From assembly GCF_028609865.1 (NCBI RefSeq), contig NZ_CP063194.1:1364001-1428000 (forward strand): 64,000 bases of DNA, read 5' to 3'. Positions 26,785 to 41,502 of the stretch are shown piece by piece. This DNA is from Corynebacterium jeddahense (GTDB lineage: Bacteria; Actinomycetota; Actinomycetes; Mycobacteriales; Mycobacteriaceae). The notes below the pieces were generated by a model. The model was not told the origin of the DNA, searched no databases, and saw nothing but the letters and a program-made list of their open reading frames with translations. Position 1 is the first letter of the stretch. Every line of letters starts with the position of its first letter. The position numbers were made by a program, and so were the translations under genes.

Positions 26785-26885
26785 TTAGTATGGAAACGGA
26801 ACTATGGCAGGTCGCATATCATGGGGCCTTGACCATAGGGTCGCTAAATCCCTGATACTGATACGACGAGGAAACGGAGCTCACC

Positions 26886-29663
<2,778 letters not shown>

Positions 29664-29680
29664 ACGCTCGCACCGCCGGT

Positions 29681-29704
29681 GGCGCGGCGCCGAGGCGCCG
29701 CGCC
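29681..29704. repeat. GC-rich perfect hairpin after acn
   Basis: GGCGCGGCGCC (29681-29691) and GGCGCCGCGCC (29694-29704) are perfect complements separated by GA. There is no T-run. It begins 17 nt after the acn stop, so it may stabilise the acn message or set its level relative to acnR. Confidence 0.65.
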
Positions 29705-29712
29705 CGGAACCG

Positions 29713-29750
29713 TTATGGGCTAGTGGAACAGCGATTTCACTAGCCCATAA
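29713..29750. repeat. 13-bp perfect inverted repeat between acn and acnR
   Basis: TTATGGGCTAGTG (29713-29725) and CACTAGCCCATAA (29738-29750) pair perfectly around a 12-nt loop. It lies 54 nt before the acnR start and 8 nt after another hairpin. It could be an mRNA stem-loop limiting read-through into acnR or a protein-binding dyad; its sequence does not match the AcnR operator. Confidence 0.7.
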
Positions 29751-29804
29751 TGCTGCCAAGATCCCCCGCCCCGCGCTCCCCCCATCACACGAAAGGCCCC
29801 ACGC

Positions 29805-30356
29805 ATGCCCATCGTCAGCGACGAAGAACTCCAGCGCCGCCGCAGCGAGATCATCGACGCCGCGCGCACGTGCTTTGCCCGCTACGGCTACGAGGGCGCG
29901 ACGGTAGCCCGGCTCGAGGAGGCGACCGGCAAGACCCGCGGGGCGATCTTCCACCACTTCGGCGACAAGGAGACGCTCTTTCTCGCCATCGCCGAGGCGG
30001 ACGCGCAGCGGCAGGCGGAGGTGGTCAGCGAGCGCGGCCTCGTCGAGGTGATGCGCGGCATGCTCAGCGACACCGGCGCGAACGACTGGTTCACCACCCG
30101 CGCCGAGATCTTGCGCAAGCTGCGCACCGACCCCGAGTTCGAGGCCCGGTGGCGCGAGCAGCAGGAGGTGCTCGACCGGGCGGTGCGCGAGCGCCTGGAG
30201 TCGAACCAGCAGATGCGCAGCGACGTCCCCGTCGACGTCCTGCAGACCTACCTGGAGACGGTGCTCGAGGGCTTTATCACGAAGCTCGCCACCGGCGAGT
30301 CACCGGAGCGCCTCGAGGCGATGCTGGACGTGGTGGAGCAGTCGGTCCGCGGCTGA
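29805..30356 (+). CDS. acnR: TetR-family repressor of aconitase
   Basis: A 183-residue TetR regulator. The N-terminal DNA-binding domain includes EGATVARLEEATGKTRGAIFHHF (read as two helices, about residues 27-49) followed by the usual GDKETLF. The C-terminal ligand domain is helical. Its place directly downstream of acn is conserved in corynebacteria, where AcnR represses acn in response to citrate and metal. Two strong hairpins separate the two genes. Confidence 0.93.
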   Translation: MPIVSDEELQRRRSEIIDAARTCFARYGYEGATVARLEEATGKTRGAIFHHFGDKETLFLAIAEADAQRQAEVVSERGLVEVMRGMLSDTGANDWFTTRAEILRKLRTDPEFEARWREQQEVLDRAVRERLESNQQMRSDVPVDVLQTYLETVLEGFITKLATGESPERLEAMLDVVEQSVRG

Positions 30357-30393
30357 TTCCTCGAACTAGACCAAGCGGTATAGAATGACCGCC

Positions 30394-31116
30394 ATGCCCA
30401 AGCTCCTCTTCCTCTCGCTGCGCACGGGCGGCATCGGCCCCGCCGTCGCACACGCCGAGTACCACGACGTCCTGCGCGCCACCGGCCTCGACGAGGTGGA
30501 CGTGGAGCTGCGCATCATAGACTCCCCCGGCGCCGAACTCGGGCCCCTCGACCCGATCTGCGGCATCATCGTCGGCGGCTGCTCGCTCAACGTCTCCAGC
30601 CCGGAGCGCTCCGCGTGGCACATGCGTATCGACGACATCCTGTCCGCCGCCGTGGCGTCCGGCAAGCCGGTGTTCTTCGTCTGCTTCGGCATCTCCTGGC
30701 TCGTCGACCACCTCGGCGGCGAGGTCGGGCGGACCCACCCCGAGCCGTCCGGTCCCACGACCGTAGAAGTTGTCGAGGACGACGTCCTCGCCGGCGCCAG
30801 CGGCACGTTCACCGCGCTGACCGGCCACACCGAAAACCCAGTGGCCGTGCCTGATTCGCTCGCCGTGGTCGCGTCTGGGCCGGACGGGCTGGTGCAGGTG
30901 GTGCGCTACGGCGACCGGGTGTGGGCGGCCCAGTTCCACGCCGAGATGGACGCCGCCGCGATGCGCACCCGCATGGACTTCTTCCACGACTACGGCTACT
31001 TCCCGGCCGACGAGTACGCCCGCATCGTCGCGGACCTGCCCAACCACGACGTGAGCCGGGCGAACGCGTTGCTGCGCGACTTCGCCCGGCTCTGCCTCGA
31101 CGGGTACTTCGACTAA
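30394..31116 (+). CDS. Class I glutamine amidotransferase-like protein
   Basis: A 240-residue GATase-1 domain protein. The nucleophile is the cysteine in FVCFGISWL (about residue 92), and His/Glu of the triad are in AAQFHAEMD (about 180). It is a free-standing domain without a synthase partner, so it may hydrolyse gamma-glutamyl compounds or act on an unknown acceptor. The ATG at 30394 is preferred because a TAGAAT element (30381-30386) ends 7 nt before it; the ATG at 30385 lies within that element. A paralogue is at 34541-35275. It ends in a 4-nt overlap with the converging gene. Confidence 0.88.
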   Translation: MPKLLFLSLRTGGIGPAVAHAEYHDVLRATGLDEVDVELRIIDSPGAELGPLDPICGIIVGGCSLNVSSPERSAWHMRIDDILSAAVASGKPVFFVCFGISWLVDHLGGEVGRTHPEPSGPTTVEVVEDDVLAGASGTFTALTGHTENPVAVPDSLAVVASGPDGLVQVVRYGDRVWAAQFHAEMDAAAMRTRMDFFHDYGYFPADEYARIVADLPNHDVSRANALLRDFARLCLDGYFD

Positions 31117-31769
31117 ATCTCGGTCACGGGGTCGCTGCCGCCCTCAAACTCGAGCGGGTTGCGGCGGAACGGCTCGCCGCGGCCCACCGACTCCACGATG
31201 ACATCCGCCACGAGTTCGCGCGGGGTTTCGGAGTCTTTCGCCATCGGGCCGTCGAGAAGCGAGATGCCTTGCGACGGCCCGTCGGTGAGCCGTGTCGGGC
31301 CGAGGATCTGGTGCGGCAGTTCGGAGGCGAGCAGTCGCTTGTCAACGGCCTTCTTACTCTCGACGTAAGCGTACCACGATGCGTTGTCTTCGCTGGTTGT
31401 CGCCTCGGTCGCGCCGGCGTAGGAGACCATGACGAGGAACGGCGCGAACTCGCCGAGCTCCTCGAGTGCGCCGATCATGGCCAGCGCCGCGTCCCGGTCG
31501 ACGGCCCAGGTGGCCTCCGCGCTGCTGCCGCCGGCGCCAGCGGACCAGACTACGGCGTCGAACGGGGTGAGCAAGCGGGCCCAGTCCTCCTCGTCGAGCG
31601 TGGTGAGGTCGCGGACGATGGCGGTCGCGCCGTCGTCGACAAGCTGCTGCACATGGTCGGGGTTGCGCACGAGGGCGCTCACGCTGTGGCCCTGCGCGAC
31701 GAGCTTGGGGATGGTGTGGCGCGAGACGTTGCCGCCGGCGCCGAGGACGAGGACGTGTTTCGTTTTCAT
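31113..31769 (-). CDS. NAD(P)-binding Rossmann-fold protein (SDR/NmrA-like)
   Basis: A 218-residue atypical short-chain dehydrogenase-like protein. The nucleotide-binding motif VLVLGAGGNVSRHTIPKL is at residues 5-22, and the fold continues with VVWSAGAGG and a YAYVESKKAVDKRL stretch that carries a Tyr-x3-Lys-like pair. The ATG at 31769 follows a TAGAGT element (31777-31782) by 7 nt, giving a leaderless transcript, and removes 17 residues with two cysteines that an upstream start would add. Substrate unknown. Confidence 0.85.
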   Translation of the reverse strand: MKTKHVLVLGAGGNVSRHTIPKLVAQGHSVSALVRNPDHVQQLVDDGATAIVRDLTTLDEEDWARLLTPFDAVVWSAGAGGSSAEATWAVDRDAALAMIGALEELGEFAPFLVMVSYAGATEATTSEDNASWYAYVESKKAVDKRLLASELPHQILGPTRLTDGPSQGISLLDGPMAKDSETPRELVADVIVESVGRGEPFRRNPLEFEGGSDPVTEI

Positions 31770-31776
31770 ATCCCCG

Positions 31777-31804
31777 ACTCTAACGCGCCACGAAAGGTTA
31801 CACT
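31777..31804. promoter_or_regulatory. Compact divergent promoter pair
   Basis: The minus-strand -10 TAGAGT (31777-31782) and plus-strand -10 TACACT (31799-31804) are 16 bp apart, and each lies 6-7 nt before a start codon (31769 and 31811). Each -10 occupies about where the -35 of the other should be. Confidence 0.6.
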
Positions 31805-31810
31805 TTGCGC

Positions 31811-32080
31811 ATGTACGCAATTATTACAACGACCGGGAAGGATCGGCCCGGCGTCATCGCCGCCGTGGCCGGTGAAGCTGCAGAGCAAGAGCTGAACATC
31901 GTCGACGTCTCGCAGACCATCATGGACGACTTCTTCACCATGATCATGCGCGTCGAGCTCCCCGAGGGCGACGTGGACATGGGCGCGCTGCAGGAAGCAT
32001 TCGACGCGGCCGGGAAGCCGCTCGGGATGGTCGTGCGCATCCAGTCTGAGGCCCTGTTCAGCGCCATCAACGACATCTAG
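31811..32080 (+). CDS. ACT-domain protein
   Basis: An 89-residue single ACT domain, beginning MYAIITTTGKDRPGVIAAVAG, the amino-acid-binding regulatory fold. Members of this size are always found next to a UPF0210 gene, as here (9-nt gap). The ATG lies 6 nt after a TACACT -10 element. A TTG two codons earlier would fall between the element and the ATG and is less likely. The ligand and the partner's activity are unknown. Confidence 0.9.
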   Translation: MYAIITTTGKDRPGVIAAVAGEAAEQELNIVDVSQTIMDDFFTMIMRVELPEGDVDMGALQEAFDAAGKPLGMVVRIQSEALFSAINDI

Positions 32081-32089
32081 GGGCAGGCC

Positions 32090-33454
32090 ATGAACTTCGA
32101 GTATTCCGACGCCCGGTTCCTCGACGTCATCCGCATGATCGAGGACTACCGCCTGGACATCCGCACCGTGACCATGGGCATCTCGCTGATCGGCTGCACG
32201 CGCGAGTCGATGGTGGCCACCGCGCAGGCGGTCTACGACCGCGTCATGGAGCGCGCCCGCGACCTCGTGCCCGTGTGCGAGTCCATCGAGCGCGAGCTGG
32301 GCATCCCGATCGTGAACAAGCGCATCTCGGTCTCCCCCGTCGCGCTCGTCGCCGCCGGTGTGGAGGGCAACCCCGTCGACATCGCCCGCGCGTTGGACCG
32401 CGCAGCGGCAGAGCTGGGCGTGAACTTCGTCGGCGGCTACTCCGCGCTCGTCGAAAAGGGCGGAACGCGGTCCGACAAGCGTTTGATTTACTCCATCCCG
32501 GAGGCGCTCGCCGAGACAGACAACGTGTGCAGCTCAGTGAACGTGGCGTCCTCGCGCGCCGGCATCAACATGAACGCCGTGGCCAAGATGGGCGAGATCG
32601 TGAAGGAGGCGGCCGAGCTCACCGCGGACCGCTCCTCCATCGCGTGCGCGAAGCTCGTCGTGTTCGCGAACGCGGTCGGCGACAACCCGTTTATGGCGGG
32701 CGCCTTCCACGGCATCGAGGAGCCGGACACCGTGATCTCGGTGGGCGTGTCGGGCCCTGGGGTCGTCGATAATGCGATTGCTCCGTTGACGGGCGCGTCA
32801 CTCAACGATCTCGCCGAAGAAATCAAGAAAGCGGCGTTTAAGATCACGCGCGCGGGCCAGCTCGTGGGCACGATGGCGGCGCAGCGCCTTGGCGTGCCGT
32901 TCGGCATCGTGGACCTGTCGCTGGCGCCGACGGCGGAAATGGGCGATTCGGTGGCGCACGTGCTCGAGCGCATGGGCCTCGACCAGGTGGGCACGCACGG
33001 CACGACCGCGGCTCTCGCACTGCTCAACGACGCCGTGAAGAAGGGCGGCATGATGGCCTGCTCGCGCATCGGCGGCCTGTCCGGATCGTTCATCCCCGTC
33101 TCCGAGGACAAGGGCATGATCGACGCGGTGCATTCCGGCGCCATTTCGATGGACAAGCTCGAGGCGATGACCTCGATCTGCTCCGTCGGCTTCGACATGA
33201 TCGCCATCCCCGGCGATACCTCCGCCGAGCTCATCGCGGGCATGATCGCGGACGAGGCGGCGATCGGTGTGATGAACCACAAGACCACCGCGTCGCGCCT
33301 CATCCCGGTGCCTGGCACGAAGCCCGGCGACGAGGTGAACTTCGGCGGGCTGCTCGGCTACGCGCCGGTGATCCCGGTGAACACGGTGGGCAACGACGCG
33401 TTTATCCACCGCGGCGGGTTCATCCCCGCGCCGGTACACGGGTTTAGGAACTAG
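32090..33454 (+). CDS. UPF0210 / PFL-like family protein
   Basis: A 454-residue conserved protein of the UPF0210 (DUF711) family, structurally related to the glycyl-radical/pyruvate-formate-lyase barrel but without a glycyl-radical motif that I can see. Conserved stretches include [24 protein letters not shown] and [15 protein letters not shown]. It follows the ACT-domain gene by 9 nt and is almost certainly translated with it. The reaction is unknown; regulation by an amino acid through the ACT partner is inferred. Confidence 0.9.
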   Translation: MNFEYSDARFLDVIRMIEDYRLDIRTVTMGISLIGCTRESMVATAQAVYDRVMERARDLVPVCESIERELGIPIVNKRISVSPVALVAAGVEGNPVDIARALDRAAAELGVNFVGGYSALVEKGGTRSDKRLIYSIPEALAETDNVCSSVNVASSRAGINMNAVAKMGEIVKEAAELTADRSSIACAKLVVFANAVGDNPFMAGAFHGIEEPDTVISVGVSGPGVVDNAIAPLTGASLNDLAEEIKKAAFKITRAGQLVGTMAAQRLGVPFGIVDLSLAPTAEMGDSVAHVLERMGLDQVGTHGTTAALALLNDAVKKGGMMACSRIGGLSGSFIPVSEDKGMIDAVHSGAISMDKLEAMTSICSVGFDMIAIPGDTSAELIAGMIADEAAIGVMNHKTTASRLIPVPGTKPGDEVNFGGLLGYAPVIPVNTVGNDAFIHRGGFIPAPVHGFRN

Positions 33455-33458
33455 GGGC

Positions 33459-33489
33459 TTGACCCTCACACGGTGTCATGGTTGATACT
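33459..33489 (+). promoter_or_regulatory. MerR-type promoter with 19-bp spacer
   Basis: TTGACC (33459-33464) and GATACT (33484-33489) are separated by 19 bp, the overlong spacer that MerR regulators untwist. The spacer contains the dyad ACCCTCACACGGTGTCATGGT. The pseudogene start GTG is 6 nt downstream. Confidence 0.75.
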
Positions 33490-33495
33490 GCGGGT

Positions 33496-33705
33496 GTGAG
33501 AATATCGGATGTCGCCGAGCCGCCGGATGTTCCGTGCGGTCCATCCGGCACCTGCATGAGTCAGGTGCCGTGCCAGAGCCTGCGCGGACCAGCGGAAACT
33601 AGCGCGACTATGCAGTCTCTGACCTCGCCGCGGTCATGCGGGCTCGCGCACTAATCGACGCAGGCGTGCCCGTTTCGAACCTCAATATACTTCCCGCCGG
33701 TGAGC
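33496..33705 (+). pseudogene. MerR-family regulator pseudogene
   Basis: Remnant of a MerR transcription regulator. The first codons after GTG 33496 read VRISDVAE, the usual start of a MerR HTH. The frame then shifts (by +2, near 33520-33528) to CSVRSIRHLHESGAVPEPAR, hits an in-frame TAG at 33600-33602 where a tyrosine codon is expected (GN-stop-RDY), and continues with DYAVSDLAAVMRARALIDAG and VSNLNILPAG before losing similarity. At least two lesions plus a missing C-terminal effector domain show it is dead. The promoter in front remains intact. The toxin-antitoxin genes lie directly downstream on the opposite strand. Confidence 0.8.
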
Positions 33706-33942
33706 CACGCGGATTACGAAAACCACCAGTACGCCGTGCTCAACCCGGTAAATCACCCGGTAGTCTCCCACCCGAATGCGTCGCTGCCCGTCGCCTCCGA
33801 CCAGTTGAGTAGATCCAGGAGGCTCCGGATTGGTGGCCAGATTGTCGATTGCCCTATAGATCCGTTGCGCTTCTGTACGGTCAATCTTGCTCAGTGACTT
33901 GGCCGCTGACCTGGCGAATTCAACTTTGTAGGCTCGTGTCAC
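33682..33942 (-). CDS. RelE/ParE-family toxin
   Basis: An 86-residue toxin of a type II toxin-antitoxin pair; RelE-like members cleave mRNA in the ribosome. The core DGQRRIRVGDYRVIYRV and the C-terminal HRREVY with basic residues are typical. The gene starts with GTG, 8 nt after the antitoxin's stop. Its 3' end overlaps the decayed MerR remnant on the other strand. The toxin appears intact. Confidence 0.92.
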   Translation of the reverse strand: MTRAYKVEFARSAAKSLSKIDRTEAQRIYRAIDNLATNPEPPGSTQLVGGDGQRRIRVGDYRVIYRVEHGVLVVFVIRVAHRREVY

Positions 33943-33950
33943 GGGTTCGT

Positions 33951-34199
33951 CTACTCTGAAATGCTGATCATCTCACGCACTTCTTCCATACTCACCCGTT
34001 CTTCGCTTTCCGCTTCCCGCGCTGCTGCAAGATCGATTTGATCCTCCAGGGCCTGCATAGCCTGATCGAACAGCTCAGGAGAAACGAGTACGGCGCGACG
34101 TTCAGCTCCCCTTGACAGGATTGCCACAGGCTCGCGTTGCGCCGCCGCAATATATCGGCTCTGATTCGCCCGAAATTCGGAGAGGGATGCGGTAGTCAT
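33951..34199 (-). CDS. Phd/YefM-family antitoxin
   Basis: An 82-residue antitoxin. The N-terminal Phd/YefM DNA-binding fold (TASLSEFRANQSRYIAAAQREPVAILSRG, landmarks only) is followed by an acidic C-terminal helix (EAESEERVSMEEVREM) that would wrap the toxin. It precedes the toxin gene in the usual order. A perfect 15-bp dyad lies 10-24 nt before its ATG and fits autorepression. Confidence 0.92.
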   Translation of the reverse strand: MTTASLSEFRANQSRYIAAAQREPVAILSRGAERRAVLVSPELFDQAMQALEDQIDLAAAREAESEERVSMEEVREMISISE

Positions 34200-34208
34200 G
34201 TGGATAAT

Positions 34209-34223
34209 TGTACAAGTTGTACA
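34209..34223. promoter_or_regulatory. Autoregulatory dyad of the Phd/RelE module
   Basis: TGTACAA-G-TTGTACA, a perfect inverted repeat with 7-bp arms, immediately upstream of the antitoxin start (34199). Confidence 0.7.
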
Positions 34224-34248
34224 GTTAGGTGTCTATGCCATCCGGTTT

Positions 34249-34497
34249 TTAGCGCTTCTTGCCGATGACGAAGTACGCCAGCCAGCCGAACGTGTTCACC
34301 GCGCCGATAATAGGAGTCCAGATCAGCTTGGGGCCGCGGAGCTTCTTACTGTCGGTGCGGGCGAGGTCCCACAGCGCGATTGCCTTACCGGCGGTGTCCA
34401 GCGCGCCGAGCACACCGACCGCGGTGCGCTGATCAGACGACATTGCGTTCCAGGAGTCCTTGAGGGAACCGAGCAGATCGAGGTTTGAATTAGCCAT
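34249..34497 (-). CDS. Small membrane protein with PLDc_N-like domain
   Basis: An 82-residue protein. The N-terminal half is soluble and the C-terminal half holds hydrophobic segments with GPKLIWTPIIGAVNTFGWLAYFVIGKK, similar to the phospholipase-D N-terminal (PLDc_N) membrane domain. The ATG at 34497 lies 7 nt after a TACGAT element (34505-34510). It is transcribed away from the amidotransferase at 34541, with only 43 nt between start codons. Function unknown. Confidence 0.75.
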   Translation of the reverse strand: MANSNLDLLGSLKDSWNAMSSDQRTAVGVLGALDTAGKAIALWDLARTDSKKLRGPKLIWTPIIGAVNTFGWLAYFVIGKKR

Positions 34498-34504
34498 GCC
34501 GAAT

Positions 34505-34533
34505 ATCGTACCGGCAGGTCGCTCCGATACATT
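34505..34533. promoter_or_regulatory. Compact divergent leaderless promoter pair
   Basis: Minus-strand -10 TACGAT (34505-34510) and plus-strand -10 TACATT (34528-34533) are 17 bp apart, each 7 nt from its start codon (34497 and 34541). Confidence 0.6.
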
Positions 34534-34540
34534 TGAGCAG

Positions 34541-35275
34541 GTGACATTGAACCGCCCATTCCTCCTCCTCAGCACCCGCCCCGAGGACGAAGCCGCCGCG
34601 GAAGAGCTCGCGAGCTTCACCGCGGGCATGCAGCTTGACGACGGCGCAATTGAGCAACGCCGAGTCGAGTCAGCACCTCTCGGAGAGGTCGACCTGGACT
34701 CCTACTCCGGTGTCCTATTGGGCGGCAGCCCTTTCAACAACTCCGACGCGGTAAAGTCACAGAATCAGCTGCGGGTCGAGCGTGAGATCGGCACCCTCGT
34801 CCGTGAAATTATCGACCGCGACTACCCGCTCATGGGTGCCTGCTACGGCATCGGCACGGTTGGCACGCTTATCGGCGCCACGCTTGGCGACGAATACGCC
34901 GAGGAGGCCGGCCTCATCACCGTCACCGTCACCCCAGAGGGTGCCTCGGATCCCCTGCTCGACGGGCTCGCCGAGAGTTTTCACACGCTGGTGGGGCACA
35001 AAGAGGCGGTGTCGTCGGTGCCCGCTTCTGCGACGGTGCTCGTCTCAGGTGAGGCCTGCCCGATCCAAATGTTCCGGGTGAAGTCCAACGTGTACGCCAC
35101 GCAGTTCCACCCCGAGCTCACCGCGCCGGCGCTCGAGGCGCGGCTCCGCTTGTACGCCCACCTCGGCTACGTTCGCGCCGATGTCATGGAATCCAACATC
35201 GCCGAGGCTTACACCGGCGATTTCACGTGGAACAACCAGATCCTGGCGAATTTTGCTGAGCGTTACGGCCGATAG
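34541..35275 (+). CDS. Class I glutamine amidotransferase-like protein (paralogue)
   Basis: A 244-residue GATase-1 protein. The nucleophile Cys is in LMGACYGIGTVG (about residue 101) and the His-x-Glu of the triad is in ATQFHPELT (about 189). It shares with the 30394 protein the same overall architecture and C-terminal pattern (YVRADVMESNIAE compared with YFPADEYARIVAD). The GTG start is 7 nt after a TACATT element. Like its paralogue it has no obvious synthase partner. Confidence 0.88.
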   Translation: MTLNRPFLLLSTRPEDEAAAEELASFTAGMQLDDGAIEQRRVESAPLGEVDLDSYSGVLLGGSPFNNSDAVKSQNQLRVEREIGTLVREIIDRDYPLMGACYGIGTVGTLIGATLGDEYAEEAGLITVTVTPEGASDPLLDGLAESFHTLVGHKEAVSSVPASATVLVSGEACPIQMFRVKSNVYATQFHPELTAPALEARLRLYAHLGYVRADVMESNIAEAYTGDFTWNNQILANFAERYGR

Positions 35276-35297
35276 GTCGTCGTGAAGCGAAGTGCGA

Positions 35298-35320
35298 TGT
35301 GATTTAGATCACTCTTTTTT
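35298..35320 (+). promoter_or_regulatory. CRP/GlxR-like site or weak intrinsic terminator
   Basis: TGTGATTTAGATCACT (35298-35313) fits the GlxR consensus TGTGAnnTAnnTCACA except for the last base. It is followed by CTTTTTT, so the same dyad could also act as a short terminator for the amidotransferase gene. It is 105-120 nt upstream of the HNH gene start. Confidence 0.5.
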
Positions 35321-35417
35321 ACCTTATGTTTGCCGTATTGCACATACTTGCGGTTTATGTCGGCAGCGTTCGTAGAGTGACACCCAACGTTCGAACTTAG
35401 GTCCGGAAGGAGGGGTC

Positions 35418-36995
35418 GTGAGCACGGAACTCGCACGTCATGTCGACACAATTGCGCACGCCTTATTCGCAATGCGGGACCTTTGCGACGACCCCTCCAA
35501 CGTCACATTCGAAGATGTACGCGAGCCGTTTGAGAAGCTAGAGGCGGCACTGCGCACGAAACCGTTGTTGGACGCGTTCTTCGCGTTCGTGGCGGAGCGT
35601 GACGACGCCGGTCGGCTTATGGGGTCGAAGTGGGCGAAGACGTATCTGGAGAAGAGGCTGGGGATCGAACCCGGCGACGCCTATGACCGCCTCGCCCGCG
35701 GCCGCGCGTTCTACGGCGAACCCGACGTTGAAGGGCCCGCCCAGCAAGACGCGCCCGAGGAGGGATCCGACGGCGGATTCGAGTTCTTCGGTTTTGGGGA
35801 GGAAGATGAGGACCGCCGGCGGGAGGAGGACCGCCGGCGGGAGGAGGACCGCCGGCGGGAGGAGGCGCGGGTACGCCAGGCTCGGGCGCGAAAGGCTGCG
35901 GCGCAGGTGTCCGAGCAGAAGCAGCGAGTCATCCGTCTCGAACTTGACCGGCTCGTCGACGCGGCAAAAGGAGCGCACGCCCGCCTCATGGCGAGGGCGA
36001 TGGACGAGGCCCCGGATCGCAGCGTAAAGGATCTTCGAGCCCTAGTCCGACGCTGGGTGGAGGCGGAAAACCGCAAGCATGCGGACCCAACCAATCCGAA
36101 TGCGGGCATGCGCAAGCGCAAACTGGTGATTGGTAACCAGAACGCTGACGGAACGGTTGACGCGGACATCACCTTCACCGCGGGGCATGCCGCATTGTTC
36201 AAGACGCTGACGGACAAGGGCCTGGTTCCGAACTCCAACCTCCCGGAGGGCGAGGAGGATTACCGTACCCCGGCGCAGCGCCGCTACGACCAGTTCATCG
36301 CCATCCTGGAGCACTTTGAGCATTGCCAGAAACCTGCAGGCGGCGGGTGCGCATCCGTCTTGGTCTCGTGCACGCTGGACCAGCTCGCGGACGCAGGCGC
36401 CACGACCAAGTTCGCCACCAACACCGGCATTGATGTCACCGCGTTCGATCTTGTCCGACTCGGGATGGACGGGACGGCCGAATTCGTCCTCGCCGTCGAT
36501 GACGCCGAACATCTGTCATTGGACCTTTACCGCACCAGACGAACGGCATCCATTGCTCAGCGCGTCACGTTGCTGGCACTCCAAGGCGTGTGCGCGTGGG
36601 CGGGGTGCACTGCCCCGCTCAGCGAATGCGAGGCCCACCACGTCGTTTCGTGGCTCAAGGGCGGCAACACCGACATCGGCAACTTGGCGGCGCTGTGCAG
36701 GCAGCACCACCGGATGAACAACGACAACATGGACCACCGTGGCAACAGCAGCCACGTCGATATCTGCCCGACTTCACGGAGGGTTGGGCTCAAGGAACCG
36801 GGGTCACCTCACCTGAAGTTCAATACCGCTGATGCCGCGGAGCATGCTGCGGTGAATCTGATCCGCACCCGCGAGTCACATAGGCATCACACAACCCACC
36901 TGCCCCCGGAGCGGCCGCCCGATCCTCCCCCGCCGCGGGAACCCGTTCAAGCGCCGCCCTGGGCGAAGGGCCAGGATCCGTACCCGCCGTTCTAG
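35418..36995 (+). CDS. DUF222 / 13E12-repeat protein with C-terminal HNH nuclease domain
   Basis: A 525-residue protein. The N-terminal DUF222-like region is interrupted by a charged linker with three exact copies of DRRREE (nucleotides 35811-35864), then a helical domain, and an HNH nuclease motif near the C terminus: CAWAGC...CEAHHVVSW...LAALCRQHHRMNND (about residues 394-435), with paired cysteines for zinc. The tail is proline-rich. Such proteins are abundant and variable in Actinobacteria and often near mobile DNA; no proven function. GTG start with GGAAGGAGG 6-8 nt upstream. Confidence 0.88.
   Translation: MSTELARHVDTIAHALFAMRDLCDDPSNVTFEDVREPFEKLEAALRTKPLLDAFFAFVAERDDAGRLMGSKWAKTYLEKRLGIEPGDAYDRLARGRAFYGEPDVEGPAQQDAPEEGSDGGFEFFGFGEEDEDRRREEDRRREEDRRREEARVRQARARKAAAQVSEQKQRVIRLELDRLVDAAKGAHARLMARAMDEAPDRSVKDLRALVRRWVEAENRKHADPTNPNAGMRKRKLVIGNQNADGTVDADITFTAGHAALFKTLTDKGLVPNSNLPEGEEDYRTPAQRRYDQFIAILEHFEHCQKPAGGGCASVLVSCTLDQLADAGATTKFATNTGIDVTAFDLVRLGMDGTAEFVLAVDDAEHLSLDLYRTRRTASIAQRVTLLALQGVCAWAGCTAPLSECEAHHVVSWLKGGNTDIGNLAALCRQHHRMNNDNMDHRGNSSHVDICPTSRRVGLKEPGSPHLKFNTADAAEHAAVNLIRTRESHRHHTTHLPPERPPDPPPPREPVQAPPWAKGQDPYPPF
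35811..35864 (+). repeat. Triple 18-bp tandem repeat in the HNH gene
   Basis: Three perfect copies of an 18-bp unit (35811-35828, 35829-35846, 35847-35864) encode Asp-Arg-Arg-Arg-Glu-Glu. Copy number changes would keep the reading frame. Confidence 0.9.
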
Positions 36996-37023
36996 CTTGC
37001 TGCTCCAGCCTGCCGTCCCAGCG

Positions 37024-38652
<1,629 letters not shown>

Positions 38653-38677
38653 GACGCCACAGTTTAGAAAGCGCGGG

Positions 38678-39055
38678 CTAAACCGCGAAACCGAGGGCGC
38701 GCAGCTGCTCGCGGCCCTCCTCGGTGATGAACTGCGGGCCCCACGGCGGCATCCAGACCCAGTTGATCTCGAGGTCGTCGACCGCGGTGTTCGGCACGAC
38801 GGCCTGAAGCGCCTGCTCCTCGATGACGTCGGTGAGCGGGCACGCCGGCGAGGTGAGCGTCATGTTGACCACCGCCGTCGTCGCCTCGGCGCGCTCCTCG
38901 ATCCAGATGTCGTAGACGAGGCCCAGGTCGACGACGTTGATCCCCAGCTCCGGGTCGATCACATCGCGCAAGTACTCCTCCACCTCGCCGACGAGCTTGA
39001 GCTGCTCCTCGGTCTGCTGCGGGCGGGTGTTCTCCTGCGAATTCGGCTCGGTCAT
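38678..39055 (-). CDS. sufT: Metal-sulfur cluster assembly factor (DUF59/SufT-like)
   Basis: A 125-residue MIP18/DUF59 protein. The conserved block DPELGINVVDLGLVYDI is at about residues 36-52 and a cysteine occurs in SPACPLTDVIEEQ. It is the last gene of the suf cluster, 3 nt after sufU, and assists maturation of Fe-S proteins. The N-terminal ~20 residues are polar and variable. Confidence 0.92.
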   Translation of the reverse strand: MTEPNSQENTRPQQTEEQLKLVGEVEEYLRDVIDPELGINVVDLGLVYDIWIEERAEATTAVVNMTLTSPACPLTDVIEEQALQAVVPNTAVDDLEINWVWMPPWGPQFITEEGREQLRALGFAV

Positions 39056-39058
39056 CTC

Positions 39059-41492
<2,434 letters not shown>

Positions 41493-41502
41493 GAATGCTC
41501 CT

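Noticed and set aside
35811-35864. CRISPR-like repeat
   Set aside because: Direct tandem copies without spacers inside a coding frame; simple coding repeat.
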